Shown here: piece by piece, positions 16,099 through 23,550 of the stretch | How positions within the stretch are numbered: position 1 is the stretch's first letter | Layout of the letters: every line of letters starts with the position of its first letter | DNA from: Candidatus Poseidoniaceae archaeon | Lineage (GTDB): Archaea; Thermoplasmatota; Poseidoniia; Poseidoniales; Poseidoniaceae | Assembly: GCA_022452125.1 (NCBI GenBank) | Contig: JAKURJ010000004.1 | Coordinates: 1 to 30,494 of the forward strand | DNA: 30,494 bases | Reading direction: 5' to 3' | Position numbers and translations under genes: made by a program | Notes under the pieces: model-generated | Databases searched by the model: none | The model's input: the letters and a program-made list of their open reading frames with translations, nothing else | Told to the model about the DNA's origin: nothing

Positions 16099-16124
16099 AC
16101 CCCGACCGGGGTTCATGGAACCCC
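16099..16124 (+). promoter_or_regulatory. Two mutually exclusive hairpins at the start of the 968-aa surface protein gene
   Basis: GGGGTTC (16108-16114) and GAACCCC (16118-16124) form a perfect 7-bp stem whose three-nt loop is exactly the ATG start codon (16115-16117). Just upstream, ACCCC (16099-16103) can pair with GGGGT (16108-16112) around GACC. This uses the same G-run, so the two hairpins compete. The second would hide the start and the first would free it. No ribosome binding site of the GAGGTG type is seen before this ATG. Confidence 0.5.
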
Positions 16125-19021
16125 GCAGAAAAGACACAAAAGCCGGTCAAGGCATAACCAGTACTCTGCTGATTGCATTGATGCTATTTTCATTGGTTCC
16201 AGCAATGGCAAATCCAGTTACTGCGGATGATTCAGGACGTGATGCAAACATCTCGGTATCCATTTCTCCGAGTGCTCAAACAGTAAATCCAGGAGAGACT
16301 GCTGAGTACACAGTGCGCGTCTACAACAACGGCGCCAACACGGTATCGGTAAATTTGGCTGCAACCAATGAACAAGACTGTAATGGATACTCTTCAGCAA
16401 TTGGGCAAATTGGACAACCAATCGAAGCAGGCGACTATGGTGAAACATTCCTCAATGTCACTCTAGCACAAAACGCCGAGGGCTCTTGTGTTACTACTGT
16501 AACCGCCAATGCTAACGAACAAGTCACTCCACCTGACCAGCCTGGTCAACCATCTCAACAATCGCAAGATGTCGAAACAACCGCTGGAGATGGTGCAGGT
16601 TCGACAGTGTTTGCAGTTGACCTTACCATCGACGCTCCAGTAAACCCGACCTGGAACGGAGAGTCAACCATTGAATGGGATGTTGAAGTTGAGAACACAG
16701 GAAGAGTTCAGGAAACAATCCAGTTAACCGTCGACCCAAGAAGCGGGTCCGGATGTAAATCTGATAGTAGCCTGTCCATTAGTGTGGACCCCGAAACAGT
16801 TACTGTTGACAATGGTTCTTCAGAGTGGGTTACAGTAACTCTGGACGTCCCTGAAGGCAAGGAAAGCGACAAGTATTGCTGGGAGATTGAGGGTGTTGTA
16901 ACCAACGACCAGAATCCTAACGGCAGCGCTTCAGATACCGAGGAATTCAGCTTATTCGTTCCAGAATTGAAGAAGTGCTCTTCTTCGCTATCAAAGACAA
17001 GTCTATCGCTTGAACCCGGCGAAACAGGAACTCTCGTAGCCACATATTCCAACGAAGGAAACACCGATTGGTCAATTACTGTAGGATTCAATGGTAGCAA
17101 GTCCAATTGGGCATCTGTTGATGGGGCATCAAGTGGAATGTTGAATTACAACAACGGCAATGGCGAGAAGGAATTCACTATCGAGATTACTCCAGATGAT
17201 TCTGTTGAAGCTAACACTCAAAATGAGTTTTACATCGAAGGTAAAGACGGCAATGCATGGAAATGTCGCACCACAGTTACAGTTACAGTAGGCCAATCAC
17301 GTGGAGCAATAATGTCATTAGGAAATTCAGGCCTCTACAATATCCAACCAGGCCAAGACGCTACTACTACACTTACAGTGACAAACCAAGGCAATGGCCC
17401 AGACACATTCAGGATCTCAGCATCTTCTCCTCCAAGGGGATGGTCTGTTTCATTGGAATCCTCAACTATCTCTACACAATCAAGGTTTAGCAATGAGAAA
17501 ACTGGTACCATAGATGTTACAATCTCTCTACCACTGAATGCTTTGGCAACTGAAGAAGTAACAATCACATTTTCAGTGCTTCCTAACAGTGGTAGTGGCG
17601 GTGCATATGCAACTCAAGAACTAACTGTAACGGTCAAGGAAATACATGGAATGAGCGGAGGGGCTCCTGCTGAAGATCAAACAGGTAGGTCGGACACAAC
17701 CGTTAAGTTCCCAATTACTGTAACAAATGACGGTAATTCACTTGACAGATTCAGGTTCTCAGTAATCTCTCAAACTGCTCAGCCTGCGTGGGGCAAACAT
17801 TTCGAAATGGAGGATGGAACAGTAGTTACTGAAATCGACATTGATGCACGTGCTACAGCAATTATGTATCTCGTAGTGTCTATCGATGGAGAAGAAGAAT
17901 TGGAGAGCTCTAGACTAACTGTTCGTGTTACTAACTTGGGTGACAATAACAACGGCGACGCTAATGACGACGGCGTACCTGACAATCAGCTTGAATTCGT
18001 ATTCAGAGCAATCCTATCGAATCGAGATTTCGCAATGGATGCGATAATAATGAATTCCCAAGACGACCTTTCCCGAAATGCAATAATTGTATTACCGCCA
18101 GGTGGTAGTCAAACCTTCAACATCAAGGTGACAAATACTGGTGATATGACCGATGAAGCAATATTTGATTTCACAGGCTTATCCGGAACCGCTACACGCA
18201 CTTTGACATACCGTGGAATGCCGATTGATGGGCCACTTCTTGTACCAAAAGGCTGGGGGGCGTTCAATGAAACAACTGGTCAATTTTACTACATTGGGAA
18301 CTCTCCAATGATTGGCTCTAGCGAAGATAAAATCTTTGAGAAGATTGTAGAGAATGACCTTGTAGATTCTCATATTCCTTTGGTTTACTATGCTATTGTT
18401 CAGTTGAAGATAGAAGTCAATACAGGTGCAGAAAACGGAGATGGCGGTTTGTTAGAAATGGTGGCAACATCCGTTTCTAATGCTGCAAATCGAAGCGGCA
18501 AAGTGACATTCTCTTTATCTGTTGAAACTGTTCTTGGCGCCGAATTGATGCTTGATGGTGATATTGAGAGAGACATTACTTTCGGTGAGATTGGTAACTC
18601 TCCGAGGTTTGAAATCGAAGTATTCAATTCAGGTAACGTTGAATCTGAATTCAAAATCTTCTCCAGCGGAGGAATGAGAGGATGGAGCGTTATTCTAAGC
18701 TATAATGCCGGTTCAGAATGCACGAACAATGGCGATCATATCCTATGTACTATCGAGGAAGGAGAATCGGTATTGATTACTGCTAAAGTTAACCCACCAG
18801 GAGGCCAAAGTACTGCCGAAGTTGAGGATTCGTTCAAGTTTACGTTCTCCGTTGAACCAACCGAGACAGGTTTGGTCGATAGAGAGAACATTGAATTGAT
18901 TGTAAACGGCCAACCAGAAGAGTTCGGATTGAACTCCTTGATCACTCCTAATGTGCTAATGGGTATTGGAGCATTGGTGATAGTTGGATTCCTATACCTT
19001 GCTCTTCGCAAGCGAAACTGA
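16115..19021 (+). CDS. 968-aa secreted beta-sandwich protein with C-terminal membrane anchor
   Basis: A signal peptide (about 1-38, core STLLIALMLFSLVPAMA) precedes a chain of Ig-like CARDB/NEW3-type domains. They are recognisable from repeated openings such as SAQTVNPGETAEYTVRVYNNG, LSLEPGETGTLVATYSNEG and YNIQPGQDATTTLTVTNQG. The protein ends with one membrane helix at about 947-965 and a short basic tail (LRKRN). Four of the domains contain one close Cys pair, expected to form disulfides outside the cell. A thrombospondin-type-3-like Ca2+ motif lies at 615-623 (DANDDGVPD). Unlike the PKD protein and the subtilase it has no cytosolic zinc domain. It may be a structural envelope protein or a scaffold; no enzyme motif was found. 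ATG 16115 is the first ATG in frame after an upstream stop. Confidence 0.8.
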   Translation: MEPRRKDTKAGQGITSTLLIALMLFSLVPAMANPVTADDSGRDANISVSISPSAQTVNPGETAEYTVRVYNNGANTVSVNLAATNEQDCNGYSSAIGQIGQPIEAGDYGETFLNVTLAQNAEGSCVTTVTANANEQVTPPDQPGQPSQQSQDVETTAGDGAGSTVFAVDLTIDAPVNPTWNGESTIEWDVEVENTGRVQETIQLTVDPRSGSGCKSDSSLSISVDPETVTVDNGSSEWVTVTLDVPEGKESDKYCWEIEGVVTNDQNPNGSASDTEEFSLFVPELKKCSSSLSKTSLSLEPGETGTLVATYSNEGNTDWSITVGFNGSKSNWASVDGASSGMLNYNNGNGEKEFTIEITPDDSVEANTQNEFYIEGKDGNAWKCRTTVTVTVGQSRGAIMSLGNSGLYNIQPGQDATTTLTVTNQGNGPDTFRISASSPPRGWSVSLESSTISTQSRFSNEKTGTIDVTISLPLNALATEEVTITFSVLPNSGSGGAYATQELTVTVKEIHGMSGGAPAEDQTGRSDTTVKFPITVTNDGNSLDRFRFSVISQTAQPAWGKHFEMEDGTVVTEIDIDARATAIMYLVVSIDGEEELESSRLTVRVTNLGDNNNGDANDDGVPDNQLEFVFRAILSNRDFAMDAIIMNSQDDLSRNAIIVLPPGGSQTFNIKVTNTGDMTDEAIFDFTGLSGTATRTLTYRGMPIDGPLLVPKGWGAFNETTGQFYYIGNSPMIGSSEDKIFEKIVENDLVDSHIPLVYYAIVQLKIEVNTGAENGDGGLLEMVATSVSNAANRSGKVTFSLSVETVLGAELMLDGDIERDITFGEIGNSPRFEIEVFNSGNVESEFKIFSSGGMRGWSVILSYNAGSECTNNGDHILCTIEEGESVLITAKVNPPGGQSTAEVEDSFKFTFSVEPTETGLVDRENIELIVNGQPEEFGLNSLITPNVLMGIGALVIVGFLYLALRKRN

Positions 19022-19035
19022 CCCCTACGGGGTCA
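19019..19035 (+). terminator. Strong stem-loop containing the stop codon of the 968-aa protein gene
   Basis: TGACCCC pairs perfectly with GGGGTCA around TAC, and the 5' arm begins with the TGA stop itself (19019-19021). It is the most GC-rich hairpin at a gene end here and separates the surface-protein block from the nuo operon. It could stop transcription or protect the 3' end. Confidence 0.5.
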
Positions 19036-19054
19036 TGATTGAGGCCATCGCAAT

Positions 19055-19133
19055 TCTAGCGTACACTAGACAACGCTTATGGACGGTTGTCGAGTGGACG
19101 TGACAAGAGAGTGTCAACGCTCTCAGTTGGTGG
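19055..19133 (+). promoter_or_regulatory. Structured region upstream of the nuo operon
   Basis: Three inverted repeats lie between the previous gene's hairpin and the nuoA start: TCTAG-CGTACA-CTAGA (19055-19070), GACAAC/GTTGTC with an 11-nt loop (19069-19091), and GAGAGTG-TCAA-CGCTCTC (19107-19124; one T-G wobble). The last ends five nt before the ribosome binding site GGTGG (19129-19133), so it could tune translation of nuoA. The first is shaped like an operator. No clear TATA box was found. Confidence 0.4.
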
Positions 19134-19138
19134 CATAG

Positions 19139-19609
19139 TTGGTCGGAGCAGAAACGGTAACAGGCACCTATCTTTCGATGATGTGGATGACTCTAATCGG
19201 CATAGGTATGCCATTGGGTGCTTTCATCACGCAGTACTTCGTTATGCCCAAGGTTGACTCATCTCGTCCACACATGACAAAATCATGGTTGATGGAGGGA
19301 TATGAGCGGGACCACAGTCTATATCCTCGCCGTCTTTCTACCTACGAATGTGGTTCAGAACCTGTCGGAGAAGCGATGATTCAATTCCACTTCCAGTACT
19401 ACTGGTATGCGATTATTTTCCTTGTTTTCGATGTCGCTTTCATGTTCATGGCATTAGGGGGACTTCTTGCTATGGATGCAACTGGAACCTCTTCAACCGA
19501 TCCAATCGACGTAGTTGGAACAGAAATGATTGTTCTAACCGTGTTCTTCGCCACAATGACTCTTGGCGTGTGGCACGTTTTCCGAAAGAGAGGTCGCATT
19601 TACATCTGA
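19139..19609 (+). CDS. nuoA: Complex I subunit NuoA
   Basis: The 156-residue protein is the small membrane subunit at the hinge between the quinone-reducing arm and the membrane arm of complex I. Three hydrophobic segments lie at about 11-35, 88-112 and 129-148. The family block YECGSEPVGEA (69-79) and the following FQYYWYAIIFLVFDV are clear. The usual FDVE motif reads FDVA here, so the conserved Glu in the second helix is Ala100. The loop between helix 1 and YECG is long. The start is TTG 19139, five nt after GGTGG, which matches the ribosome-site spacing elsewhere in the operon. This is the first gene of the nuo operon, and its TGA stop overlaps the ribosome site of nuoB. Confidence 0.93.
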   Translation: MVGAETVTGTYLSMMWMTLIGIGMPLGAFITQYFVMPKVDSSRPHMTKSWLMEGYERDHSLYPRRLSTYECGSEPVGEAMIQFHFQYYWYAIIFLVFDVAFMFMALGGLLAMDATGTSSTDPIDVVGTEMIVLTVFFATMTLGVWHVFRKRGRIYI

Positions 19610-19618
19610 GGTGATATG

Positions 19619-20212
19619 ATGAGTGATACAGGAGAAAATTACACCACTTTCAACAGCAGAACGCTTGTAGAAATCGTCGGCGACGTTACCGATGAGGCGC
19701 TGAAAGCTACGAAAATCAAACAGTTGCTAAGTGTTCTTGCTGGCCGATTTTTCAACTGGGCTGGCCGAAAATCATTGTTCACACTCCACCTTGGGATCAA
19801 GTGCTGTGCAATCGAGATGGCGGCTTCAGCAACTCCGAGATTCGACGGAGATAGATTCGGAGTTCTGTTCCGTTCAAGTCCTCGTCAGTCAGATGTTTTG
19901 CTGGTCAATGGTCCGATTTCCAAGAAATTCGCAGACCCTATTGTTCGTCTGTGGGAACAAATGCCTGAACCAAAATATTGCATCGCAATGGGTGTATGTG
20001 CTATTTCGGGCGGACCTTACTACCAATCCTACAATATCCTAGAAGGCGTCGATACCGTAATTCCAGTCGACGTATACATCCCAGGATGTCCTCCTCGTCC
20101 TGAAGCACTAATCGATGGTTTCGGTAAGCTTCGGGAGAAGATTATCAGAATCGGTGGAGCGCCTTCCACAGGTAGAGATGGTGACAAGCCAGTTATCGTA
20201 GGAGAGGACTGA
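19619..20212 (+). CDS. nuoB: Complex I subunit NuoB (Fe-S cluster N2)
   Basis: The 197-residue protein is the cytosolic-face subunit that holds cluster N2, the last Fe-S centre before quinone. All four ligands are visible: Cys62-Cys63 in KCCAIEM, Cys127 in GVCAISGG and Cys157 in PGCPPRPEAL. Other signature blocks are RSSPRQSDVLLVNG and QMPEPKYCIAMG. Two ATGs lie side by side. ATG 19619 is chosen because it is five nt from GAGGTG, like its neighbours, while ATG 19616 would leave only two. The first 35 or so residues are a poorly conserved extension. Confidence 0.96.
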   Translation: MSDTGENYTTFNSRTLVEIVGDVTDEALKATKIKQLLSVLAGRFFNWAGRKSLFTLHLGIKCCAIEMAASATPRFDGDRFGVLFRSSPRQSDVLLVNGPISKKFADPIVRLWEQMPEPKYCIAMGVCAISGGPYYQSYNILEGVDTVIPVDVYIPGCPPRPEALIDGFGKLREKIIRIGGAPSTGRDGDKPVIVGED

Positions 20213-20213
20213 A

Positions 20214-20867
20214 ATGGGTACTACAATCACCAAGGAACAGAATTCCTCCGCTGCTAAGGCTGCTGCTGAAAACCTTTCAGCAAGGTTCGCCGATGCAGGT
20301 GTTACCTCAGAAGTGGTCGCACACTCTGCAGGAAAGAAATTCGACTTTGTCAGAATAACATGCTCCCCTGAACAATGGAGAGCGGTTGCTAAGCATTTGA
20401 AGAATGAATTAGGAGTTAATCACTGTGCCATGGTTACAGGAACTCACTATCCTTCTGGAAGCGGAGACAGAGGCTGGGAAGTAGCTTACCACATGCACCG
20501 CTGGCCAATTACCAATGTCGAAGCGCACACCATGATTGTGCATGAAGGCGAGAGCCTTGAAGGAGATGACATTCCAATGGAGTTCGAGATATTCATTTCT
20601 CTAGAGGCAGGCGCCTCCCCATCTGTGCCATCAGTTCAAGATTTGTGGGTAGGCGCTGATTGGAATGAAAAGGAAACTTGTGACCTTGTGGGAATTGACT
20701 TTGAAGGCCACGAGAACATGCACCGTGTTCTAAATCCTCACGACTCTCCAGAAGGATTTCATCCGCTTCAGAGACAGCACAAAATCCGTTATCACGACTT
20801 CAATGAAATGTACGATGATCCGCAAGGATTCGATAGAAAACCGGTTGACGAGGGCCGTGTAAAGTGA
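20214..20867 (+). CDS. nuoC: Complex I subunit NuoC
   Basis: The 217-residue protein is the 30-kDa peripheral-arm subunit that packs against NuoD. The family signature is at about 139-170: PSVQDLWVGADWNEKETCDLVGIDFEGHENMHRVL in outline, equivalent to the usual ERE-D-GI-F-GH-R-L pattern. The C-terminal HPL motif is present as FHPLQRQHK. It is separate from nuoD, not fused as in Escherichia coli. ATG 20214 lies one nt after the nuoB stop, with GGAGAGG six nt upstream. The first 50 residues are Ala-rich and little conserved. Confidence 0.94.
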   Translation: MGTTITKEQNSSAAKAAAENLSARFADAGVTSEVVAHSAGKKFDFVRITCSPEQWRAVAKHLKNELGVNHCAMVTGTHYPSGSGDRGWEVAYHMHRWPITNVEAHTMIVHEGESLEGDDIPMEFEIFISLEAGASPSVPSVQDLWVGADWNEKETCDLVGIDFEGHENMHRVLNPHDSPEGFHPLQRQHKIRYHDFNEMYDDPQGFDRKPVDEGRVK

Positions 20868-20876
20868 GGTGTTATT

Positions 20877-22016
20877 ATGGCAGAGATGTGGATTACAATG
20901 GGACCTCAGCACCCGATGACTCACGGATTGTGGACTCTACGTGTGAAGGTAGACGGAGAAACAGTTACCGATACTGAAGCAGAATTGGGATACATTCACC
21001 GTGGAGTAGAGAAGATTTGTGAAGCAAGAGATTTCACTCAAATCACTCCCTACTGCGACCGACTTTGCTATGTAAGCGCAATGACTTGGGCTCACTCTTA
21101 CATCATGGCAGCAGAGGATTTACTAGAAGCAGAAGTGCCAGAGCGTGCCGAATACATTCGCCTAATGGCTGCTGAAGTCCAAAGAATAGCTAGCCATTTG
21201 ATGTGGCTAGGTGCATTCGGGCCAGATATTGGAAACCTGACTTTGATGACATGGTGTCTTCGTGACAGAGAAATGTTCCTTGACCTGTTGCAAGAACTTG
21301 GCGGTTCAAGAATGCACTACAACTATCCAAGGGTTGGAGGAGTCAAGAGAGACCTCCCAATTGGTTGGGCAAACAGAATGAAGGCTAAGGTCAAACTATT
21401 CGAAAACAGAATCAAGGAATACGAAATGCTACTTGACGAATCAACAATTTGGCTTGTTAGATTACAGGGTGTAGGTTACGCAACTGCAGAAGAACAAATC
21501 GATGCGGGTGTAACCGGGCCGAATATTCGTGCTGCTGGTGTCAATACCGATGCTAGATGGACTAACCCTTACTCAGTCTACGATCAAGTTGATTGGGAAC
21601 CTGCTGTAGAGAAGCCTACCAGTGTGAAAGGTGCAGATTGCTATGACCGCTATCGAGTTCGAATGGAGGAGATGAGACAATCTTGCCGTATGCTATTAGA
21701 TGCAGTAGAAAAGATTCCTGGTGGGGCGAACACTCACTACCAGCCAGGTGATGAGATGCTGATTACAAAGGCTCCAACCCGTGCACCAGAAGGTGCGACT
21801 GGCTTCAGTACTTACGAATGTACCAGAGGGGTTTCAAATTTCTACATTCAAGGCGGTGGTGACGGTAGAGGTAAGAATCCTTACCGAGTTTCAATTAGGT
21901 CTCCAATGTTCATTACGATTCCATACGTTGCAAAGACAATGATTGGTTACAAGGTCGCAGATATTCCTGCAATCATGGGTAGTTTCGATCCATGTATCGG
22001 GGAGACTGACCGCTGA
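20877..22016 (+). CDS. nuoD: Complex I subunit NuoD (49-kDa, quinone site)
   Basis: The 379-residue protein is the peripheral-arm subunit that forms the quinone-binding pocket with NuoB; it is related to NiFe hydrogenase large subunits. The opening MGPQHPMTHG keeps the quinone-site His16. GYIHRGVEKI, the RIASHLMWLG block, YNYPRVGGVKRDLP and the C-terminal GSFDPCIGETDR are all typical. Around the quinone-site Tyr65, the usual DRLDY or R-D-Y pattern reads DRLCY, with Cys64 in place of the common Asp. There are no NiFe Cys ligands, as expected for complex I. It starts five nt after a GAGGTG that overlaps the nuoC stop. Confidence 0.96.
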   Translation: MAEMWITMGPQHPMTHGLWTLRVKVDGETVTDTEAELGYIHRGVEKICEARDFTQITPYCDRLCYVSAMTWAHSYIMAAEDLLEAEVPERAEYIRLMAAEVQRIASHLMWLGAFGPDIGNLTLMTWCLRDREMFLDLLQELGGSRMHYNYPRVGGVKRDLPIGWANRMKAKVKLFENRIKEYEMLLDESTIWLVRLQGVGYATAEEQIDAGVTGPNIRAAGVNTDARWTNPYSVYDQVDWEPAVEKPTSVKGADCYDRYRVRMEEMRQSCRMLLDAVEKIPGGANTHYQPGDEMLITKAPTRAPEGATGFSTYECTRGVSNFYIQGGGDGRGKNPYRVSIRSPMFITIPYVAKTMIGYKVADIPAIMGSFDPCIGETDR

Positions 22017-22026
22017 GGTGATTATC

Positions 22027-23541
22027 ATGGACGACTGGTTACAACTCCACGATTTTGTCTACAATCAAACAAGAGATTTGTTTGGATCAATGCTAGAGGA
22101 TACCTTCTTGGAATCCTCATCGAATGATATTGCGTTCTTTGTTTTCACACTCGTAACCTGTTTGGTTACTTTCGGTGGAATCATGCTTTCAATGTTCATG
22201 ATTCTATGGATTGAAAGAAAATTCTACGCTCGTGTAAATGACCGCCGTGGTGCTACAACTGCATTGCGTTCTCTGTGGGTCGGAGAGAACGGCGTTACCG
22301 CTGGAGAATGGTGGAATATGATTCCATTCGGATTAGGAAAGCCTGTTGGCGCTATCAACAAGTGGCTAAACAAAGTAGCTGGTAACAAGGGCCACGACCA
22401 AGAAATGGTCAACCGTGTAGGTAACCGTTCGTGGTACGGCGTCACAATTTTCCCGGGTTTCTTCCAGAACATCGCAGACGGAATGAAGTTCCTAACCAAG
22501 GAACACATGGTCCCATCTAGAGCGGACAAGGTGATTTTCGAACTAGCACCTTTCCTAGTTATTTCCTCTACAATTATGATTCTAGGAATGATTCCATTGT
22601 CTAGTGGAATCTACGGCGCAAACCCAGAACTGTCAGTTCTATTCGCATTCGCAATCTTCGGAATTGCCCCTCTTGGTGTGTTCTTTGCAGGTTGGTCTTC
22701 AAACAACAAGTACACTCTACTCGGAGGTATTAGAAGCGCTGCACAACTAACAGCATATGAAATTCCATTGCTACTATCCATCCTGGGTGTATGCGTAATG
22801 GCAGGTTCATTCAACTTCCTCGAAATCATTCACTTCCAACACTCTTCAGGCGCTTGGCTATTCTTCTTGATGCCACTTGGTGGAGTTCTGTTCTTGGTCA
22901 GCATGATTGCTGAGGTCGAGAGAATTCCTTTCGATATGCCAGAAGCAGAAGCAGAACTTGTAGAAGGATGGTGGACTGAATACGGAGGAATGAGATTCGG
23001 TTTGTTATTCGCAGCTGAGTACATGCGTGTCTACGCTGCAAGCATTCTCTTTGCGCACTTCTTCATGGGAGGATGGCACGCTCCATTCGCTGGTACAATT
23101 GGCTCAATCCCGTATCTTGGGGAAGCTTGGTTAGCAATTCCTGGAATCATTTGGACTCTGTTGAAAGCATGGTTCATCTTCACCGTTGTATTCGTTTGGG
23201 CAAGAACTGCTCTGCCTAGAATTAGAACCGACCAGATCTTAGAGTTTGGATGGAGAATGTTGCTACCACTCGCAGTATTGCAAGTTGTGCTATCAATCGT
23301 TTACCGTCTGTACTTCTTTGATGCCGGAGCACTATCAGACACAGTTGCTGGCGGCTGGTCTTGGGACCTAACCATTCAAGACTTCACAATCCCATGGGGA
23401 TTGCCTATCATTACGACAATGTTCTGGTTGGCAGTATTCGTGGTGTTGATGAAAGATGAGAACATCGAAGAGAATGAGGAACGTATGTACCACATTCGCA
23501 CGATGACTCCTGCGGGAACGCATACTGCAGGAAAGGAGTGA
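22027..23541 (+). CDS. nuoH: Complex I subunit NuoH with large cytosolic loop insertion
   Basis: The 504-residue membrane subunit links the quinone cavity to the proton channels. Recognised blocks are WIERKFYARVNDRRG (61-75), FFQNIADGMKFLTKE (145-159), AQLTAYEIPL, EVERIPFDMPEAEAELV (296-312) and TEYGGMRFGLLFAAEY. The family is normally 320-350 residues. Here about 60 extra residues (76-143) lie between RRG and the QNIADG motif, in the loop facing the quinone cavity. The C-terminus also appears to hold an added helix (about 460-485) and a charged tail. ATG 22027 is chosen over an upstream in-frame ATG inside nuoD because GAGGTG lies six nt before it, overlapping the nuoD stop. Confidence 0.94.
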   Translation: MDDWLQLHDFVYNQTRDLFGSMLEDTFLESSSNDIAFFVFTLVTCLVTFGGIMLSMFMILWIERKFYARVNDRRGATTALRSLWVGENGVTAGEWWNMIPFGLGKPVGAINKWLNKVAGNKGHDQEMVNRVGNRSWYGVTIFPGFFQNIADGMKFLTKEHMVPSRADKVIFELAPFLVISSTIMILGMIPLSSGIYGANPELSVLFAFAIFGIAPLGVFFAGWSSNNKYTLLGGIRSAAQLTAYEIPLLLSILGVCVMAGSFNFLEIIHFQHSSGAWLFFLMPLGGVLFLVSMIAEVERIPFDMPEAEAELVEGWWTEYGGMRFGLLFAAEYMRVYAASILFAHFFMGGWHAPFAGTIGSIPYLGEAWLAIPGIIWTLLKAWFIFTVVFVWARTALPRIRTDQILEFGWRMLLPLAVLQVVLSIVYRLYFFDAGALSDTVAGGWSWDLTIQDFTIPWGLPIITTMFWLAVFVVLMKDENIEENEERMYHIRTMTPAGTHTAGKE

Positions 23542-23550
23542 GGTGAGAAT

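Noticed and set aside
20214..22016. A fused nuoCD gene
   Set aside because: A stop and a new ribosome site plus ATG separate the two frames clearly.
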